Origin: Actinosynnema pretiosum
GTDB taxonomy: Bacteria; Actinomycetota; Actinomycetes; Mycobacteriales; Pseudonocardiaceae
Reading direction: 5' to 3'
DNA length: 64,000 bases
Assembly: GCF_024171695.1 (NCBI RefSeq)
Contig: NZ_JAMTCF010000021.1
Span: 1 to 64,000 of the forward strand
Positions 44,198 through 53,119 of this stretch are shown one piece after another. A program made the translations under genes and the position numbers. Position 1 is the first letter of the stretch. Every line of letters starts with the position of its first letter. The notes beneath the pieces were generated by a model. The model made no database searches. It saw nothing but the letters and a program-made list of their open reading frames with translations, and was not told the origin of the DNA.

Positions 44198-44509
44198 TCA
44201 CCGCCTCGGCCTGGTGCCGCGGTACCTGCCGTGGCGGCGAGCGGCGTCGGTCAATGTCGCCTGCGCCTCGCTGTCCGCGGTCCCGTATTCCTTGAACGCG
44301 CCGAGCGGGTCGGTGTCGACGACGCGGACGTGATCACCGTCGGCCACCACGCCGATGCCGTCGCGGAACGCACCGGTGAGCACGCGCGCGGTGTCGCGGG
44401 CTTCCTCCGCGATCGTCGAGGCGATGGTGACGCGGCCGTCGTAGGACGCGGTCAGAGCCTCACGGACGGACTGCTCCGGGTAGACGGTGACGCGGGCGCT
44501 CACGGTCAC
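44198..44509 (-). CDS. HK97 gp10-like head-tail joining protein
   Basis: 103 aa from a GTG that overlaps the previous stop (GTGA). The central segment ASTIAEEARDTARVLTGAFRDGIGV and the final FKEYGTADSEAQATLTDAARRHG match the HK97 gp10-like pattern: a helix, a strand pair, then EYGT before a C-terminal helix. This protein is part of the neck. Confidence 0.75.
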   Translation of the reverse strand: MTVSARVTVYPEQSVREALTASYDGRVTIASTIAEEARDTARVLTGAFRDGIGVVADGDHVRVVDTDPLGAFKEYGTADSEAQATLTDAARRHGRYRGTRPRR

Positions 44510-44868
44510 GGGGGCACCTCCTGCATGTCGGAGATCAGCACCAAGGCCGCAGCAAGGAAGCCGCCCCGGTCGCCGGGGGCGCTGTCCACCACGTAGCGCG
44601 TGCCGGTGGTGAGGTCGAGCACCGTGGCGCCAGCGACGAGCACACCGGACAACGCGCGCTCGAACAGCGCGCCGTGGTCGGTGACCCGCACAGCCGCGGT
44701 GGTGGTCGCGTTGCCGCTGACGGTCGTCGAGCGGCGCCAGATCGCGGCCCACCCGGTCGAGATGACCGGAGCCAGGTGTACCGGCTCACCGGTGACCGGA
44801 TCAGGGATCGGCGACACCGGGCCCGGACGGCTCACGCGCACCTCGCGGTCCAGTCGTGGCCTGCCCAT
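44506..44868 (-). CDS. Head closure/stopper protein
   Basis: 120 aa from ATG. A compact beta-rich protein with VSGNATTTAAVRVTDHGALFERALSGVLVAGATVLDLTTGTRYVV, a layout like gp16/head-closure proteins that follow the connector in Siphoviridae. It would prevent DNA leakage and form the tail attachment ring. Its N-terminal part overlaps the previous gene by 68 bp, in a different frame. Confidence 0.6.
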   Translation of the reverse strand: MGRPRLDREVRVSRPGPVSPIPDPVTGEPVHLAPVISTGWAAIWRRSTTVSGNATTTAAVRVTDHGALFERALSGVLVAGATVLDLTTGTRYVVDSAPGDRGGFLAAALVLISDMQEVPP

Positions 44869-45031
44869 CGGGCACCCCCTCCCCGTCGATCAGGTGCGCC
44901 GTCCCTGCGGCCAGGGCGGCGACGACCCAGGGCGCCCACCGCGAGGCGTGGTGGACCCGCCCTGCGCCGTCGCGGACCCGCACGACTTCGTGTACCGGCT
45001 GTACCGGTGCGGTGGTGCGCTTCGTGGTCAC
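44801..45031 (-). CDS. Small hypothetical head-region protein
   Basis: 76 aa from a GTG overlapping the connector stop (GTGA). The first 50 residues read well (VHEVVRVRDGAGRVHHASRWAPWVVAALAAG), but the last 22 overlap the next gene and are Gly/Pro-rich. The coupling at its start favours a real gene. No function is recognised. Confidence 0.45.
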   Translation of the reverse strand: MTTKRTTAPVQPVHEVVRVRDGAGRVHHASRWAPWVVAALAAGTAHLIDGEGVPDGQATTGPRGAREPSGPGVADP

Positions 45032-45426
45032 CGCGGGTCTCCGATCGGCGGGTGCGCGCCGTTGTGGACCAGTTCGTAAACCCCCGCCTCGGGGATCATC
45101 GGCGTGAGGCTGCGGAGCTGGTCGAGCTGGTCGAGGCTGAACATGCCGCCGCCGCTGGCGCGCTCCTGCTCGTAGCTGTACTCGCCGCCGTACTGCTCGG
45201 CGGTCTTGCCGGGGGTCAGGCCCATGCGGACCAGCACTGCCCAGCAGACGACGCCACCGGCGACGCGGAGCACGTCCGGGTCGTCGGTGGTGACCAGGAC
45301 CGGGGCAACGCGGCGGGCCTCGGCCAGCGCGTCGGCGAGCAGCGCGGCGACGCGGTCCTCGTCGCCAGGCAGCACGGTGCCGGTCGGCGCGCGGTCGCGC
45401 ACATCCTGCACGGTCAGGGTCAGCAT
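45028..45426 (-). CDS. Head-tail connector (adaptor) protein, gp6-like
   Basis: 132 aa from ATG. It is helical and acidic in the first two thirds: DRVAALLADALAEARRVAPVL, DPDVLRVAGGVVCWAVLVRMGL. This is the usual adaptor fold found one or two genes after the major capsid protein. It docks under the portal and takes the stopper. Confidence 0.7.
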   Translation of the reverse strand: MLTLTVQDVRDRAPTGTVLPGDEDRVAALLADALAEARRVAPVLVTTDDPDVLRVAGGVVCWAVLVRMGLTPGKTAEQYGGEYSYEQERASGGGMFSLDQLDQLRSLTPMIPEAGVYELVHNGAHPPIGDPR

Positions 45427-45439
45427 GGGGCCCTCCCCG

Positions 45440-45763
45440 TCAGTCCGTCACCGGCGTGGCGGTTGTCGTGCCTGCGGTCAGGTCGTGGGTGACGGTGACC
45501 CGCTGGCCGTCCGGTCGAACGCGCTGGTACGTCTCGATCCTCGATGGAGCGCTCGGCGCCTGCGCGTCCGTGCGTCCCACCGGGATCACCGCGTTGACCA
45601 TGCCGTGTCCGGCCAAGGCCGCCGCCGCCTTGTCCGGCACGGCGGAGACGGCGACCTCGGCGGGGTCGGTGGTGTCCGCGGGGCCGTCACCGGTCGCGGT
45701 CACGGACGGCCGGTCCAAGTGACTGTCCAGGGTGGTCTGATTGCTGGTCTTGCGGGCAGCCAC
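45440..45763 (-). CDS. Small hypothetical structural-region protein
   Basis: 107 aa from GTG, seven bases after GGAGG; a slightly longer frame would overlap the capsid stop. It is Thr/Ala/Asp-rich with a basic N-terminus and few hydrophobic residues, and ends with two beta-like stretches (ETYQRVRPDGQRVTVTHDLTAG). Proteins in this slot are often head decoration or stabilising proteins; nothing specific confirms it. Confidence 0.6.
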   Translation of the reverse strand: MAARKTSNQTTLDSHLDRPSVTATGDGPADTTDPAEVAVSAVPDKAAAALAGHGMVNAVIPVGRTDAQAPSAPSRIETYQRVRPDGQRVTVTHDLTAGTTTATPVTD

Positions 45764-45780
45764 TGGGCTACCTCCTTTCG

Positions 45781-46728
45781 TCACCGGGACAGCACGCCGC
45801 GCAGCCGCGCAGCCGCGCGACCGCCGAAGGTCGCCATCCCGCAGAAGAACTCGATGCGGGTCCGGTACGCGGGCTTGTCGTCGACCTCGCCAAGGTCGCG
45901 CACGTCCACCCCGCCGTTGGTCAGGCCCGTCACGGCCTCATCGCTCTCGTCCTGGCCGAACTTCACCGCGTAGACGGAGCTGGTGTTGGTGGCGGTGCCC
46001 ATCGTCTCGTTCTGCGGCAGGATGTCCGTGCCAGCTCTCGTGGTGCCGGGGTCCAGGATCGGCACCCCGTTCCACGTGGCCACGCGCTTGCCGGTCATGT
46101 CCTCCTTGACCATCTCCACGCCGCCGAGCCGGCGACCCGCGCTCTTGATCTTGGCGATCACCGCCGCGTTGGCGTACGCCACGTCCGGCCCACCGCGAAC
46201 AGCCGCGAACAGCGCTTCCAGTTGGTCGAAGAAGTCCTGTGCGTCCGAGCCGCCGTTGCCGACCACGGGCAGACCGTTGGTTCCCGCATCGATGACCTGA
46301 GGGCCGGTGAGCCGCTTCCGGAGCCCGTCGAACCCCTTCGGGTCAACGACCACGTCGCCGTTGAAGAAGTAATCCTGGAACTTGTAGGAGGCGGACTTGA
46401 CCTTGGCGCGGGTCTGCTGCGCGCGCTGGTCGGTGAGGTTGCTGCGGGTCCGCTGGATGAAGGTGTCCACGTCGGCGTCACCGCCGAGGATCGCCAGGGA
46501 CTCGCTGGCCTGCACGAAGGTACCGGTGGACTCGGTGTACGCCTCGTTCACGCCGCGGAACGCCACGTCCGGCAGCGTCCCCTCCTTGTTGTAGGAGTAG
46601 GCGTTGCCCTCGATCTGCATCAGCGGAAGCCGGTCCAGAATCGGGGATTCCTGCACGAACACTTCCATCACGCCGCGCGCCAACTGGTTCTGTGAGAGCA
46701 CGGCGGCCTGGGCAAGAGTCACTGCCAT
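45781..46728 (-). CDS. Major capsid protein
   Basis: 315 aa from ATG. It follows the scaffold-like gene and precedes the connectors. It carries typical features of an actinophage HK97-fold capsid protein: helical N-terminus (LSQNQLARGVMEVFVQESPILDRLPL), an E-loop-like YSYNKEGTLPDVAFRGVNEAY, a spine helix (DQRAQQTRAKVKSASYKFQDYF), a P-domain and a C-terminal RTRIEFFCGMATFGGRAAARL strand. There is no obvious protease gene or N-terminal delta domain, so assembly probably uses the separate scaffold. Confidence 0.88.
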   Translation of the reverse strand: MAVTLAQAAVLSQNQLARGVMEVFVQESPILDRLPLMQIEGNAYSYNKEGTLPDVAFRGVNEAYTESTGTFVQASESLAILGGDADVDTFIQRTRSNLTDQRAQQTRAKVKSASYKFQDYFFNGDVVVDPKGFDGLRKRLTGPQVIDAGTNGLPVVGNGGSDAQDFFDQLEALFAAVRGGPDVAYANAAVIAKIKSAGRRLGGVEMVKEDMTGKRVATWNGVPILDPGTTRAGTDILPQNETMGTATNTSSVYAVKFGQDESDEAVTGLTNGGVDVRDLGEVDDKPAYRTRIEFFCGMATFGGRAAARLRGVLSR

Positions 46729-46794
46729 GACGGGGTTTCCGTCCTTTCTGGATGCCCCTCGGCGGCAGCGGCCGACCAGGGCGGGGGAATCGGG

Positions 46795-47427
46795 CTACTT
46801 CTTCGCTCCGGCCGCGTAGGCGGCGCTGAGCCGACCCAGTCCGGGGGCGACGGGCGCGCCTGAGGTGGTGCCCCCGGCGCCGATACCCGCGTCCGCCGGG
46901 GACGCGGTCCCAGTGGTGCTCTGCTTGAGCAGGTAGGGCTTTGCCTTGGCCAGCTCGTCGACGAGCTGCTTCACAGCGGCCTGGTCGACCTCACCGGTGT
47001 CGGTGACCTTTACCGCGGACAACTGCTCGCGCAGTGCAGCCAGGGCGTCGCCGGGGTCGGCGAACCCGCCCGATGCGGCTGCGATGCGCACCTCGGCGGA
47101 GACCAGGCGGGCGTTCGCCGCCGTGGTCGCAGTGTTGGCACCCTCCCGGCGGGCGGCGTCGAGAGCCTTCTCCTCGGCGCTCTTGTTCGCGTCGCGGAGC
47201 TGCTGCAACTCGGCTTCGAGCGCGGCGGCGCGCTTCTCTGCGGCACCGCGCTGCTTGCGCTCTTCGGTGAGCGCCTTCTTGCCGGCATCACCGAGCTGAT
47301 CGTCGGCCGTCGGTGCCGGGGCGGGCTGCGTGCCGGCACCGCCACCACCGGTGGTGCCGTTGGGCTCGCCGCCCTGCGGGGCCGTGCGCAGGTAACGGGA
47401 CATGGTCCGGCCGTTGGTGCGGTACAT
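46795..47427 (-). CDS. Capsid scaffold protein
   Basis: 210 aa from ATG at 47,427 (a second ATG at 47,403 lacks a ribosome site). A Gly/Pro-rich start is followed by a long coiled coil (about residues 48-95: KKALTEERKQRGAAEKRAAALEAELQQLRDANKSAEEKAL) and an Ala-rich helical end. Composition, length and position directly before the capsid gene are those of phage scaffolds. Confidence 0.85.
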   Translation of the reverse strand: MYRTNGRTMSRYLRTAPQGGEPNGTTGGGGAGTQPAPAPTADDQLGDAGKKALTEERKQRGAAEKRAAALEAELQQLRDANKSAEEKALDAARREGANTATTAANARLVSAEVRIAAASGGFADPGDALAALREQLSAVKVTDTGEVDQAAVKQLVDELAKAKPYLLKQSTTGTASPADAGIGAGGTTSGAPVAPGLGRLSAAYAAGAKK

Positions 47428-47496
47428 CGGGGGTCCCCTCGGGGGTCGGGCCCCGGCATCGCGCTCAGGGCCGGTGAGAGCCGGACCCGTCGCGGG

Positions 47497-48552
47497 TCAC
47501 AGCAGGTAGCCGAACCGCCGGAGCAGCCGCAGTGCGTGCTCCCGGTCGTCGGCCAGTTCGTAGATCGATTCGGGCATCAGGCGCGGCGTGGTGGCGCGCC
47601 GGTAGCGGTCGCCGAGCAGCCGCGCCAAGCCCTCGGCGGCAAGCCGCTGTCCGGCCAGGCCGCGCACGGTGGTGCCCTCGGTGGTGACGTAGACCTCGCG
47701 GCCGTCCACGGTGACCGGCCGCAGGCGTCCGGCCGCGCGTCCCTCGCGGAGCGCGGCAGCCTCCTCCGGCGTGATCCGGGAACCGGCGCCCGCCAGCCCA
47801 TACGCGCCCTGCCGGGCGTTGACCACCTGGCCGATGTCGGCCCCGTCCCGGATGGCCTGCGCGCCCGCGCTCGTGAACACCCGATCCTGTTCGGACTCGC
47901 TCAGGGCGTCGAAATACTGCCGGGGCGAGGTGGTCAAGTCCGGGGCGCTCTCCGCCGCGGGGATGTGCCGGCAGTCGCAGCGGTGGTGACGACGGAACGC
48001 CGTCCGGCGTCCGTAGACCCGGCCCGCCAGCACGGCGCATCGCGCGCACGTGGGCGGTACCAGCATCCGCACGTAACCGCGGGTGCGCGGCGACGCGATC
48101 CCGGCAACCCCCTCGGCCTGCCGTCCCGCGTCGGCCACCGCGGTCGACACCAGCGTCACGACCGTGAGCTGTGCGCGACGCTGCGCCTCGGCGAGCGGCA
48201 ACCCCGCGTCGAGCGCTCTGGCGCGCACCGACACCGGCGCCAGGATCAACGTGTCCAGCAGCGATAGCGCCGAGTCGACCAGCCCGCCGAACGCCTCGGC
48301 GGGCACCTCGCCGTCGAACGCCGCCTCGACCCCCTGCGCGGTCAGCGCGGCGCCCACGTAGTCCTGCGCACCACCAGCCGCTGCGGTCTGCGCGATCATG
48401 ACCGCCTCGGCCAGCACCGCCGCCACGTCGGGCCACGACGCCGAGCCGTCCACCCACGCGCGCTCGGCGAGGTCGGTGGCGCGGTAGACCAGGCCCTGTT
48501 GCCGCCGGTAGTGCTCGGTGCCCAGCGCAAGCAGTTCCCCGCCGAGCCCCAT
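47497..48552 (-). CDS. Capsid-associated MuF-like protein with a Cys/His cluster
   Basis: 351 aa; the ATG is nested in the portal stop (TGATG). The N-terminal 150 residues are helical. At about 165-200 a cluster PPTCARCAVLAGRVYGRR then RRHHRCDCRH places four Cys and several His so that they can bind zinc, as in actinophage MuF/VG15 head proteins. The C-terminal part has the conserved TPEEAAALREGRAAGRL segment. These minor head proteins are injected or packaged with DNA; some carry C-terminal toxins or enzymes, but no such domain is seen here. Confidence 0.8.
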   Translation of the reverse strand: MGLGGELLALGTEHYRRQQGLVYRATDLAERAWVDGSASWPDVAAVLAEAVMIAQTAAAGGAQDYVGAALTAQGVEAAFDGEVPAEAFGGLVDSALSLLDTLILAPVSVRARALDAGLPLAEAQRRAQLTVVTLVSTAVADAGRQAEGVAGIASPRTRGYVRMLVPPTCARCAVLAGRVYGRRTAFRRHHRCDCRHIPAAESAPDLTTSPRQYFDALSESEQDRVFTSAGAQAIRDGADIGQVVNARQGAYGLAGAGSRITPEEAAALREGRAAGRLRPVTVDGREVYVTTEGTTVRGLAGQRLAAEGLARLLGDRYRRATTPRLMPESIYELADDREHALRLLRRFGYLL

Positions 48553-50054
48553 CACGCCGCCACGGGCTCGCCGGGCTGCTGGAACTTCGGCATGGTCAGC
48601 ACCGAGGCCAGGTCACCGCCCGCCAGGCGGGCTGCTGCGGCGGCCTGGTGCTGCGTGAACTGCGAACGCCAGCGCTCCTGGTCCTGCGGGGTAGCACCGG
48701 GGATCATCTCCCGCCCGGACTCGGGCGCGAGTACCGGACCGCCCACCAACTTGGTGATCGCATCGACCACCTGACCGATGCTCACGCTCTCCGTCTTGCG
48801 CCACATCGCCTGCGTGGCAAAGGGTTTCGTTCCCGAACCGGCCAACAGCGCGGCCTTGCCCATGACCTCCTCCCACGCCGCGGCGTCGGTGGTGCACGCC
48901 GCCGCAACCTTGCGCGTGAGCGTGGTCTCGGCGGCGGTCAACGCCTCGGCGCTCAGGTTCGACAGCTGACCGAGCAGGTAGTGCGGCGGGGTCTGCGACG
49001 TCGCCGAGAGGTGCTGCACGTGCGACGACATGGCGTCGGCGTACGCCCTGAGATCGGACTCGCTGAACTCGAAGATTTTCGTATCAGCACCGGGGAAAAC
49101 CCATGTCCGATCGACGCCCGCGCGCGGCACCGGCGACATCAACGGTTTGGGCTGTCCGGTGTGCGGGTCGATGATCGGGCGCCCCTCGGCGTCGACCTGC
49201 GGGATGGGCCTGCCCTCGGCGTCGCGCATCAGCGGGTCGAAACCAATCACGCCGCGCTGCCGGAAAGCGGCGAACTGCATGGCCAACATCAGGTTGAATC
49301 GCGTCGTGTTGATGCTGTCCTGCAACGGGATCAAGCGCTCGATTTCCGAGTAGCAGCGTCCCTCGGAGTCCTGGTCGTTGGGGAAGGCGACGAACGGGAT
49401 GCCGTGCGGGTGCGTGCCGCTGGCGACCAGTGTCCAGCCACCGCCGAGCCACCCGGCGCCGCCCGCCATCGCTGTTCGGCGGTACCGAATCCAGCTGGTC
49501 TCGTCGTAGACCACCGCGTGCTCTACGTCCGTCCACTGCGGCTGACCGGTCGTCCGACTCGGGGTCTTGGTGGTCCAGTTCTTGACTGCCCACCCGATGC
49601 GGAACGGGTTGTCGTCGTGCGGGAACAGGAAGACCCGGCGCGGCGACTCCGGTGTGATCAGCGGCAGGGCACCCTGCTGCGGCCACACCGACACGATGCC
49701 CTGTCCGTACACCATGCGGTCGCTGTAGACCATCGACTGACGGCCATGGAGCTGGTTCGTGCGCCAGATTTCCCACGTGGCCGCGTCAGCTTCCTCGTCC
49801 GGGCGGCCGTCGGCGTTGGTGCGGAACCCGTCGACGGCCTGGCGCTGCACGGCGGCCTTCTCGACCAGGTCCAGCCACGGCGCCATGCTCATTTCGCGCA
49901 GCCGCAGGTACTCGTTGCTGACGCCGTCGGGCGCGTAGGGGCGGTCCTGCCCGGTGCCGGTGGCGTACCCCTTCCAGCGGTCCAGGTCCGGTCTGCGCTG
50001 CCTAAGCTCGTAGAGGCCCAGTTCCCTGCACTCGGCTGCGGTACGGGGGTCCAA
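48552..50054 (-). CDS. Portal protein
   Basis: 500 aa, read from TTG (GDP-like region preceded by GGGGGTGAC); an internal start is possible but would remove conserved helix. It shows the SPP1 gp6-like portal layout: N-terminal wing helices, YSDRMVYGQGIVSVWP, the crown region GIPFVAFPNDQDSEGRCYSEIERLIPLQDSINTTRFNLM, and the C-terminal QTPPHYLLGQLSNLSAEALTAAETTLTRKV tunnel helix. The dodecamer forms the DNA gate and binds terminase. Confidence 0.9.
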   Translation of the reverse strand: MDPRTAAECRELGLYELRQRRPDLDRWKGYATGTGQDRPYAPDGVSNEYLRLREMSMAPWLDLVEKAAVQRQAVDGFRTNADGRPDEEADAATWEIWRTNQLHGRQSMVYSDRMVYGQGIVSVWPQQGALPLITPESPRRVFLFPHDDNPFRIGWAVKNWTTKTPSRTTGQPQWTDVEHAVVYDETSWIRYRRTAMAGGAGWLGGGWTLVASGTHPHGIPFVAFPNDQDSEGRCYSEIERLIPLQDSINTTRFNLMLAMQFAAFRQRGVIGFDPLMRDAEGRPIPQVDAEGRPIIDPHTGQPKPLMSPVPRAGVDRTWVFPGADTKIFEFSESDLRAYADAMSSHVQHLSATSQTPPHYLLGQLSNLSAEALTAAETTLTRKVAAACTTDAAAWEEVMGKAALLAGSGTKPFATQAMWRKTESVSIGQVVDAITKLVGGPVLAPESGREMIPGATPQDQERWRSQFTQHQAAAAARLAGGDLASVLTMPKFQQPGEPVAA

Positions 50055-50070
50055 GCGTCACCCCCGATCG

Positions 50071-51723
50071 TCAGTTGAATCCGTAGTAGACGGTCGAGAT
50101 GTGCCGCTGTTTGACCGGTGCGGCGGTGAGGACGTCGGCGCGCGCCTGGTAGGCCAGCGCGCCGCCCATCAAGGCGTCGATCTTGCGGTTCGAGCGCGGG
50201 GTCTCCTTGCGGATCAGCCTCATGCCGCGGGCCCTTCTGACGTAGGCGTTGCCGACGTGCTCGGCCATCGTCGTGTCGCCGTCGTTGGGCACCAGGCCCG
50301 CGATCAGGTCGGCGCGCAGCCGGTCCAGAGCCTCACCGGCGCGCTTGTCGCCGTTGGTCTCGTAGGCGCGGACGCGCTGCTCCTGGCCGCCGTAGAGCTT
50401 GACCCACGTCTCGATGTCGCTGCGCCACTCGTGCGGGTCGCAGTACATCAGCCGCACCCGGTAGGTGCGGAACGCAGCGGCGACGCGCTCGTTCACCTCG
50501 CCGCGCGGCACCGACCAGTGCGCGCCGCGCGGCCCGTCGGGCTTGGCCCAGATCCCCAGCACGAACAGCAGGCCGTCGGACAGCCTGCACCCGATGAGGA
50601 CGGTCGCGTCGTCATTGATCGAACCGTCGAACCCGACGGTGATCTCGTCACCGGGTGCGAGCGGGTGGGCCTGCGCGCCGAGCCGGGTCCCGCACTCCCA
50701 GTGCTGCGGGTCGATCCACGTGTCCGAGGCAACCGAACCCCGGTTCAGGAAGTACCGTTCGGCGTCCGCAGGGTCCTGCTGGCGCAGCATCTTGCGGTAG
50801 ATGCGTTCGGGATCAAGGAAGTGCGCTTTGCCGCGGGCCTGGCGGATCTGCCGGAGCGTGTGCTCCTTGTCCGCCAGGTCGAACTTCCCGCTGGCCTGCC
50901 GGTGGTTGACGTACAGCCCCAGCTCGGCGCCGCGCTCCTTGTACTCCCGGAACGTCGTTTCCGCGACGGACAGCTCACCGCGCCGGTACATCGTGGTCGT
51001 CTGGAGCAACCAAGGCTCGGCAAGTCCGCGCTTGGCCAGGTTCCGGGAGACCGTCTCGTACATGGCGATCAGTTCGCGCAGGATGTACAGGTGCGTCTCG
51101 TCGGCGACGACGAAGCTTTCCTTGCCGCCGTCCTTGGAAGCGGAACCCGTTGTGCAGTAAAGGATTTTGCCGCCGCCCGCATCCTCGTCGAAGTCCGCGA
51201 ACTCGTCGGCCAGGGCGCCGTCGTCGGTGGGCAGCAGGATGCGCGTAGAGGTCTTCCAGTCCCGGCCGTAGTCCACGCCCTCGAACACCGGGTTCCCGCG
51301 GGTCCTGCCGACGTGGACGATGTAGGCGACGACCGCGTACGTGTTCTCCGCAGCCTGCCCCTCTTCGGTGGCCAGGATCTTGATCAGGGGCGAGCGGACG
51401 CGCCGCCCGACCGGTTGGCCGCTCTCGTCCCAATGGGAAAACCGGACGGCCGCGAACGCCTCGGCAAGCACGATCCACGCCGCCAGCTCGCTTTTCGCCC
51501 ACCCCTTCATCCGGGAGATGACGGCCTCGTCGTAGAGCCGCTTTCCGGTGGTCGGGTCCAGTTCGTAGACGTCGACCAGGAAGTCCAAGCGTTCATCGTC
51601 GAGCTGGACCGGACGGCCTTGGACGTCACCGGGGCCGTGGACGCAGTTCGCCTCGATCCATGCCGCGATCTCGTAGCCGAGCGAGCACTTGTGCCCCTCG
51701 AACAGCGGGCCCGACCACCCCAC
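50071..51723 (-). CDS. Terminase large subunit
   Basis: 550 aa from GTG, eight bases after GGGAGG; longer frames are possible. The ATPase has the variant P-loop SRMKGWAKSE (Lys-Ser) near residue 70, Walker B SFVVADETH near 200 and coupling motif further on (LLQTTTM). The nuclease domain has the metal ligands in VGFDGS (about 365), MYCDPHEW (about 425) and the late Asp in NRKIDAL. It cuts and pumps phage DNA into the prohead. Its family and the adjacent HNH gene suggest cohesive-end packaging. Confidence 0.9.
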   Translation of the reverse strand: MGWSGPLFEGHKCSLGYEIAAWIEANCVHGPGDVQGRPVQLDDERLDFLVDVYELDPTTGKRLYDEAVISRMKGWAKSELAAWIVLAEAFAAVRFSHWDESGQPVGRRVRSPLIKILATEEGQAAENTYAVVAYIVHVGRTRGNPVFEGVDYGRDWKTSTRILLPTDDGALADEFADFDEDAGGGKILYCTTGSASKDGGKESFVVADETHLYILRELIAMYETVSRNLAKRGLAEPWLLQTTTMYRRGELSVAETTFREYKERGAELGLYVNHRQASGKFDLADKEHTLRQIRQARGKAHFLDPERIYRKMLRQQDPADAERYFLNRGSVASDTWIDPQHWECGTRLGAQAHPLAPGDEITVGFDGSINDDATVLIGCRLSDGLLFVLGIWAKPDGPRGAHWSVPRGEVNERVAAAFRTYRVRLMYCDPHEWRSDIETWVKLYGGQEQRVRAYETNGDKRAGEALDRLRADLIAGLVPNDGDTTMAEHVGNAYVRRARGMRLIRKETPRSNRKIDALMGGALAYQARADVLTAAPVKQRHISTVYYGFN

Positions 51724-51823
51724 GGGGATCACCTCCCCGCAGCGCGCCACCGCCCGCGCTGGTGCCGTACCGGCCCGCAAATCGGCCTATTTCTGTTGCC
51801 AGGTAAGGGATAGCGTCTGCTCT

Positions 51824-52342
51824 ATGGCGGTTGACGTGCACGTGATGGGAGAAGGCGGGGCAGCGAGGCGCCTGGTCGCCGCGCTCGGTGAGTCGCTGGA
51901 GCTGGCGATGCGCTCGCGCAGCGCCGGAATGAGGAACCGGTCCGACGGCGTGCGACTGTTCGGCCAGGCCCGCCCGCACGCGAACGAACCCGTGGCGGAG
52001 TTGGCGGTACCCGAGCTAGCCGCGGCATTCACTCTGGTACCGGACCAGGGCGGGCGGGTGCGGCTGAAACTGACCGGGGAGGAGCCCGAGCTGCGGGCTG
52101 TCCTCACGGCGCTGCGCCCGCTGTTGAGCCTGCTGGTCTACCCGGCCGAGGCATACCGGGCGGACGGCATTCTCGGGTGGGCGGTCTACCTGCACGTCGA
52201 GACGACCACCTTGCCCGAGCCCACCGGTCCGGTCGCGGACACCGTCCCCGAGCAGCCCCGCGGTTCTCGGTGGGCACCGTCGGAGCGCGCCGACCGGCGC
52301 CCGGTCACCGGGCGCCGCGCGCTGCCCCGCGGGCGCCGGTGA
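51824..52342 (+). CDS. Hypothetical protein on the plus strand between terminase genes
   Basis: 172 aa from ATG; the leader is very short after a TAGCGT-like -10, so the transcript may be almost leaderless. It is a compact alpha/beta protein: VDVHVMGEGGAARRLVAALGESLELAM, then a short strand set ending LVYPAEAYRADGILGWAVYLHVET, with a disordered basic tail (RADRRPVTGRRALPRGRR). No family is recognised. It lies antisense to the late operon between the large and small terminase genes and would be transcribed from its own promoter. Confidence 0.65.
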   Translation: MAVDVHVMGEGGAARRLVAALGESLELAMRSRSAGMRNRSDGVRLFGQARPHANEPVAELAVPELAAAFTLVPDQGGRVRLKLTGEEPELRAVLTALRPLLSLLVYPAEAYRADGILGWAVYLHVETTTLPEPTGPVADTVPEQPRGSRWAPSERADRRPVTGRRALPRGRR

Positions 52343-52358
52343 ACCCGACCGTCGAGAC

Positions 52359-52799
52359 TTAGGCGCCTGCGCTGCGCCGCCGAGCCCGTTCCAGCGGTGA
52401 CACCGTCCCGCCAACGGCGACCGTCCCGGACGGCTGGTATGCGCCTCGTGCCCCTCGGAGCTGAGGACGCTTCCCGGTCTTGGTGTCCGGCAGGCGCAAC
52501 GTGACGAGCAGTTGCTTGAGCACGTTCTGCTGTTGCCGGGCCTCGGACAGCGCACCGTCAACGACCAGGTGGAACGTGGTGTCGTCCTCACGGTCTTCCC
52601 GCACGTGCACCATGCGCGCGCCCGCGCCGGATAGCTGGCGGTCCAGCTCGTCGAGCCGGTCGACGATCCGGCACGCCTCCCGGACCAGGATGGTCTGCGC
52701 CGGATCGAACGCGGTCAGCTCGTGCAGGTCGCGCCACAGCGCGGCACCCGCCTGGTCCAGCCCGGCGGGCGGCTGCGGGGTGTCCACGTCGTCGGCCAT
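52359..52799 (-). CDS. Terminase small subunit
   Basis: 146 aa from ATG. It resembles P27-type small terminases in size and composition: an early PPAGLDQAGAALWRDLHELTAFDPAQTILVREACRI, then a Arg/Glu-rich helix and a Ser/Arg/Pro tail. In this phage the small subunit is separated from the large subunit by a plus-strand gene. It recognises the packaging site; no cos sequence can be defined by eye. Confidence 0.75.
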   Translation of the reverse strand: MADDVDTPQPPAGLDQAGAALWRDLHELTAFDPAQTILVREACRIVDRLDELDRQLSGAGARMVHVREDREDDTTFHLVVDGALSEARQQQNVLKQLLVTLRLPDTKTGKRPQLRGARGAYQPSGTVAVGGTVSPLERARRRSAGA

Positions 52800-52909
52800 C
52801 GGCCACCACCTCGGATTTTTTCAGCCTCGCGGACAGCGAGGGACCTTCCACGCGGCGGCGGCGGGAAACCGGCCAGGGGGGGCACCCCCCAGGGGTACAT
52901 TTCCGCAGG

Positions 52910-53119
52910 TCAGAGGCTTGCCCTTGTCTCGGGTGCGATACTGTTTCCGCAGGTCACAGGGCTGCGGCTCGGGTGTGCGGGACCGGCCAGGCACAGTGGC
53001 AATCGGCGCGGGGCGTGCCGGGTGACGTCGCGGGCGTTAGCCTCGATGCGGATCATCGGTGATCGCATGGCCTCGACGGCGGCCAGCGTGGCGGCCCTGG
53101 ACTTCGGCCAACCGATCAT
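52910..53119 (-). CDS. Small hypothetical protein
   Basis: 69 aa; its ATG overlaps the HNH stop (ATGA), the main support for it. It is rich in Arg, Pro and Ala (MIGWPKSRAATLAAVEAMRS at the start) and has no recognisable domain. The DNA at its 3' end holds a direct repeat TTTCCGCAGGTCA (about 52,903 and 52,950), which may belong to the packaging region rather than to a protein. Confidence 0.4.
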   Translation of the reverse strand: MIGWPKSRAATLAAVEAMRSPMIRIEANARDVTRHAPRRLPLCLAGPAHPSRSPVTCGNSIAPETRASL

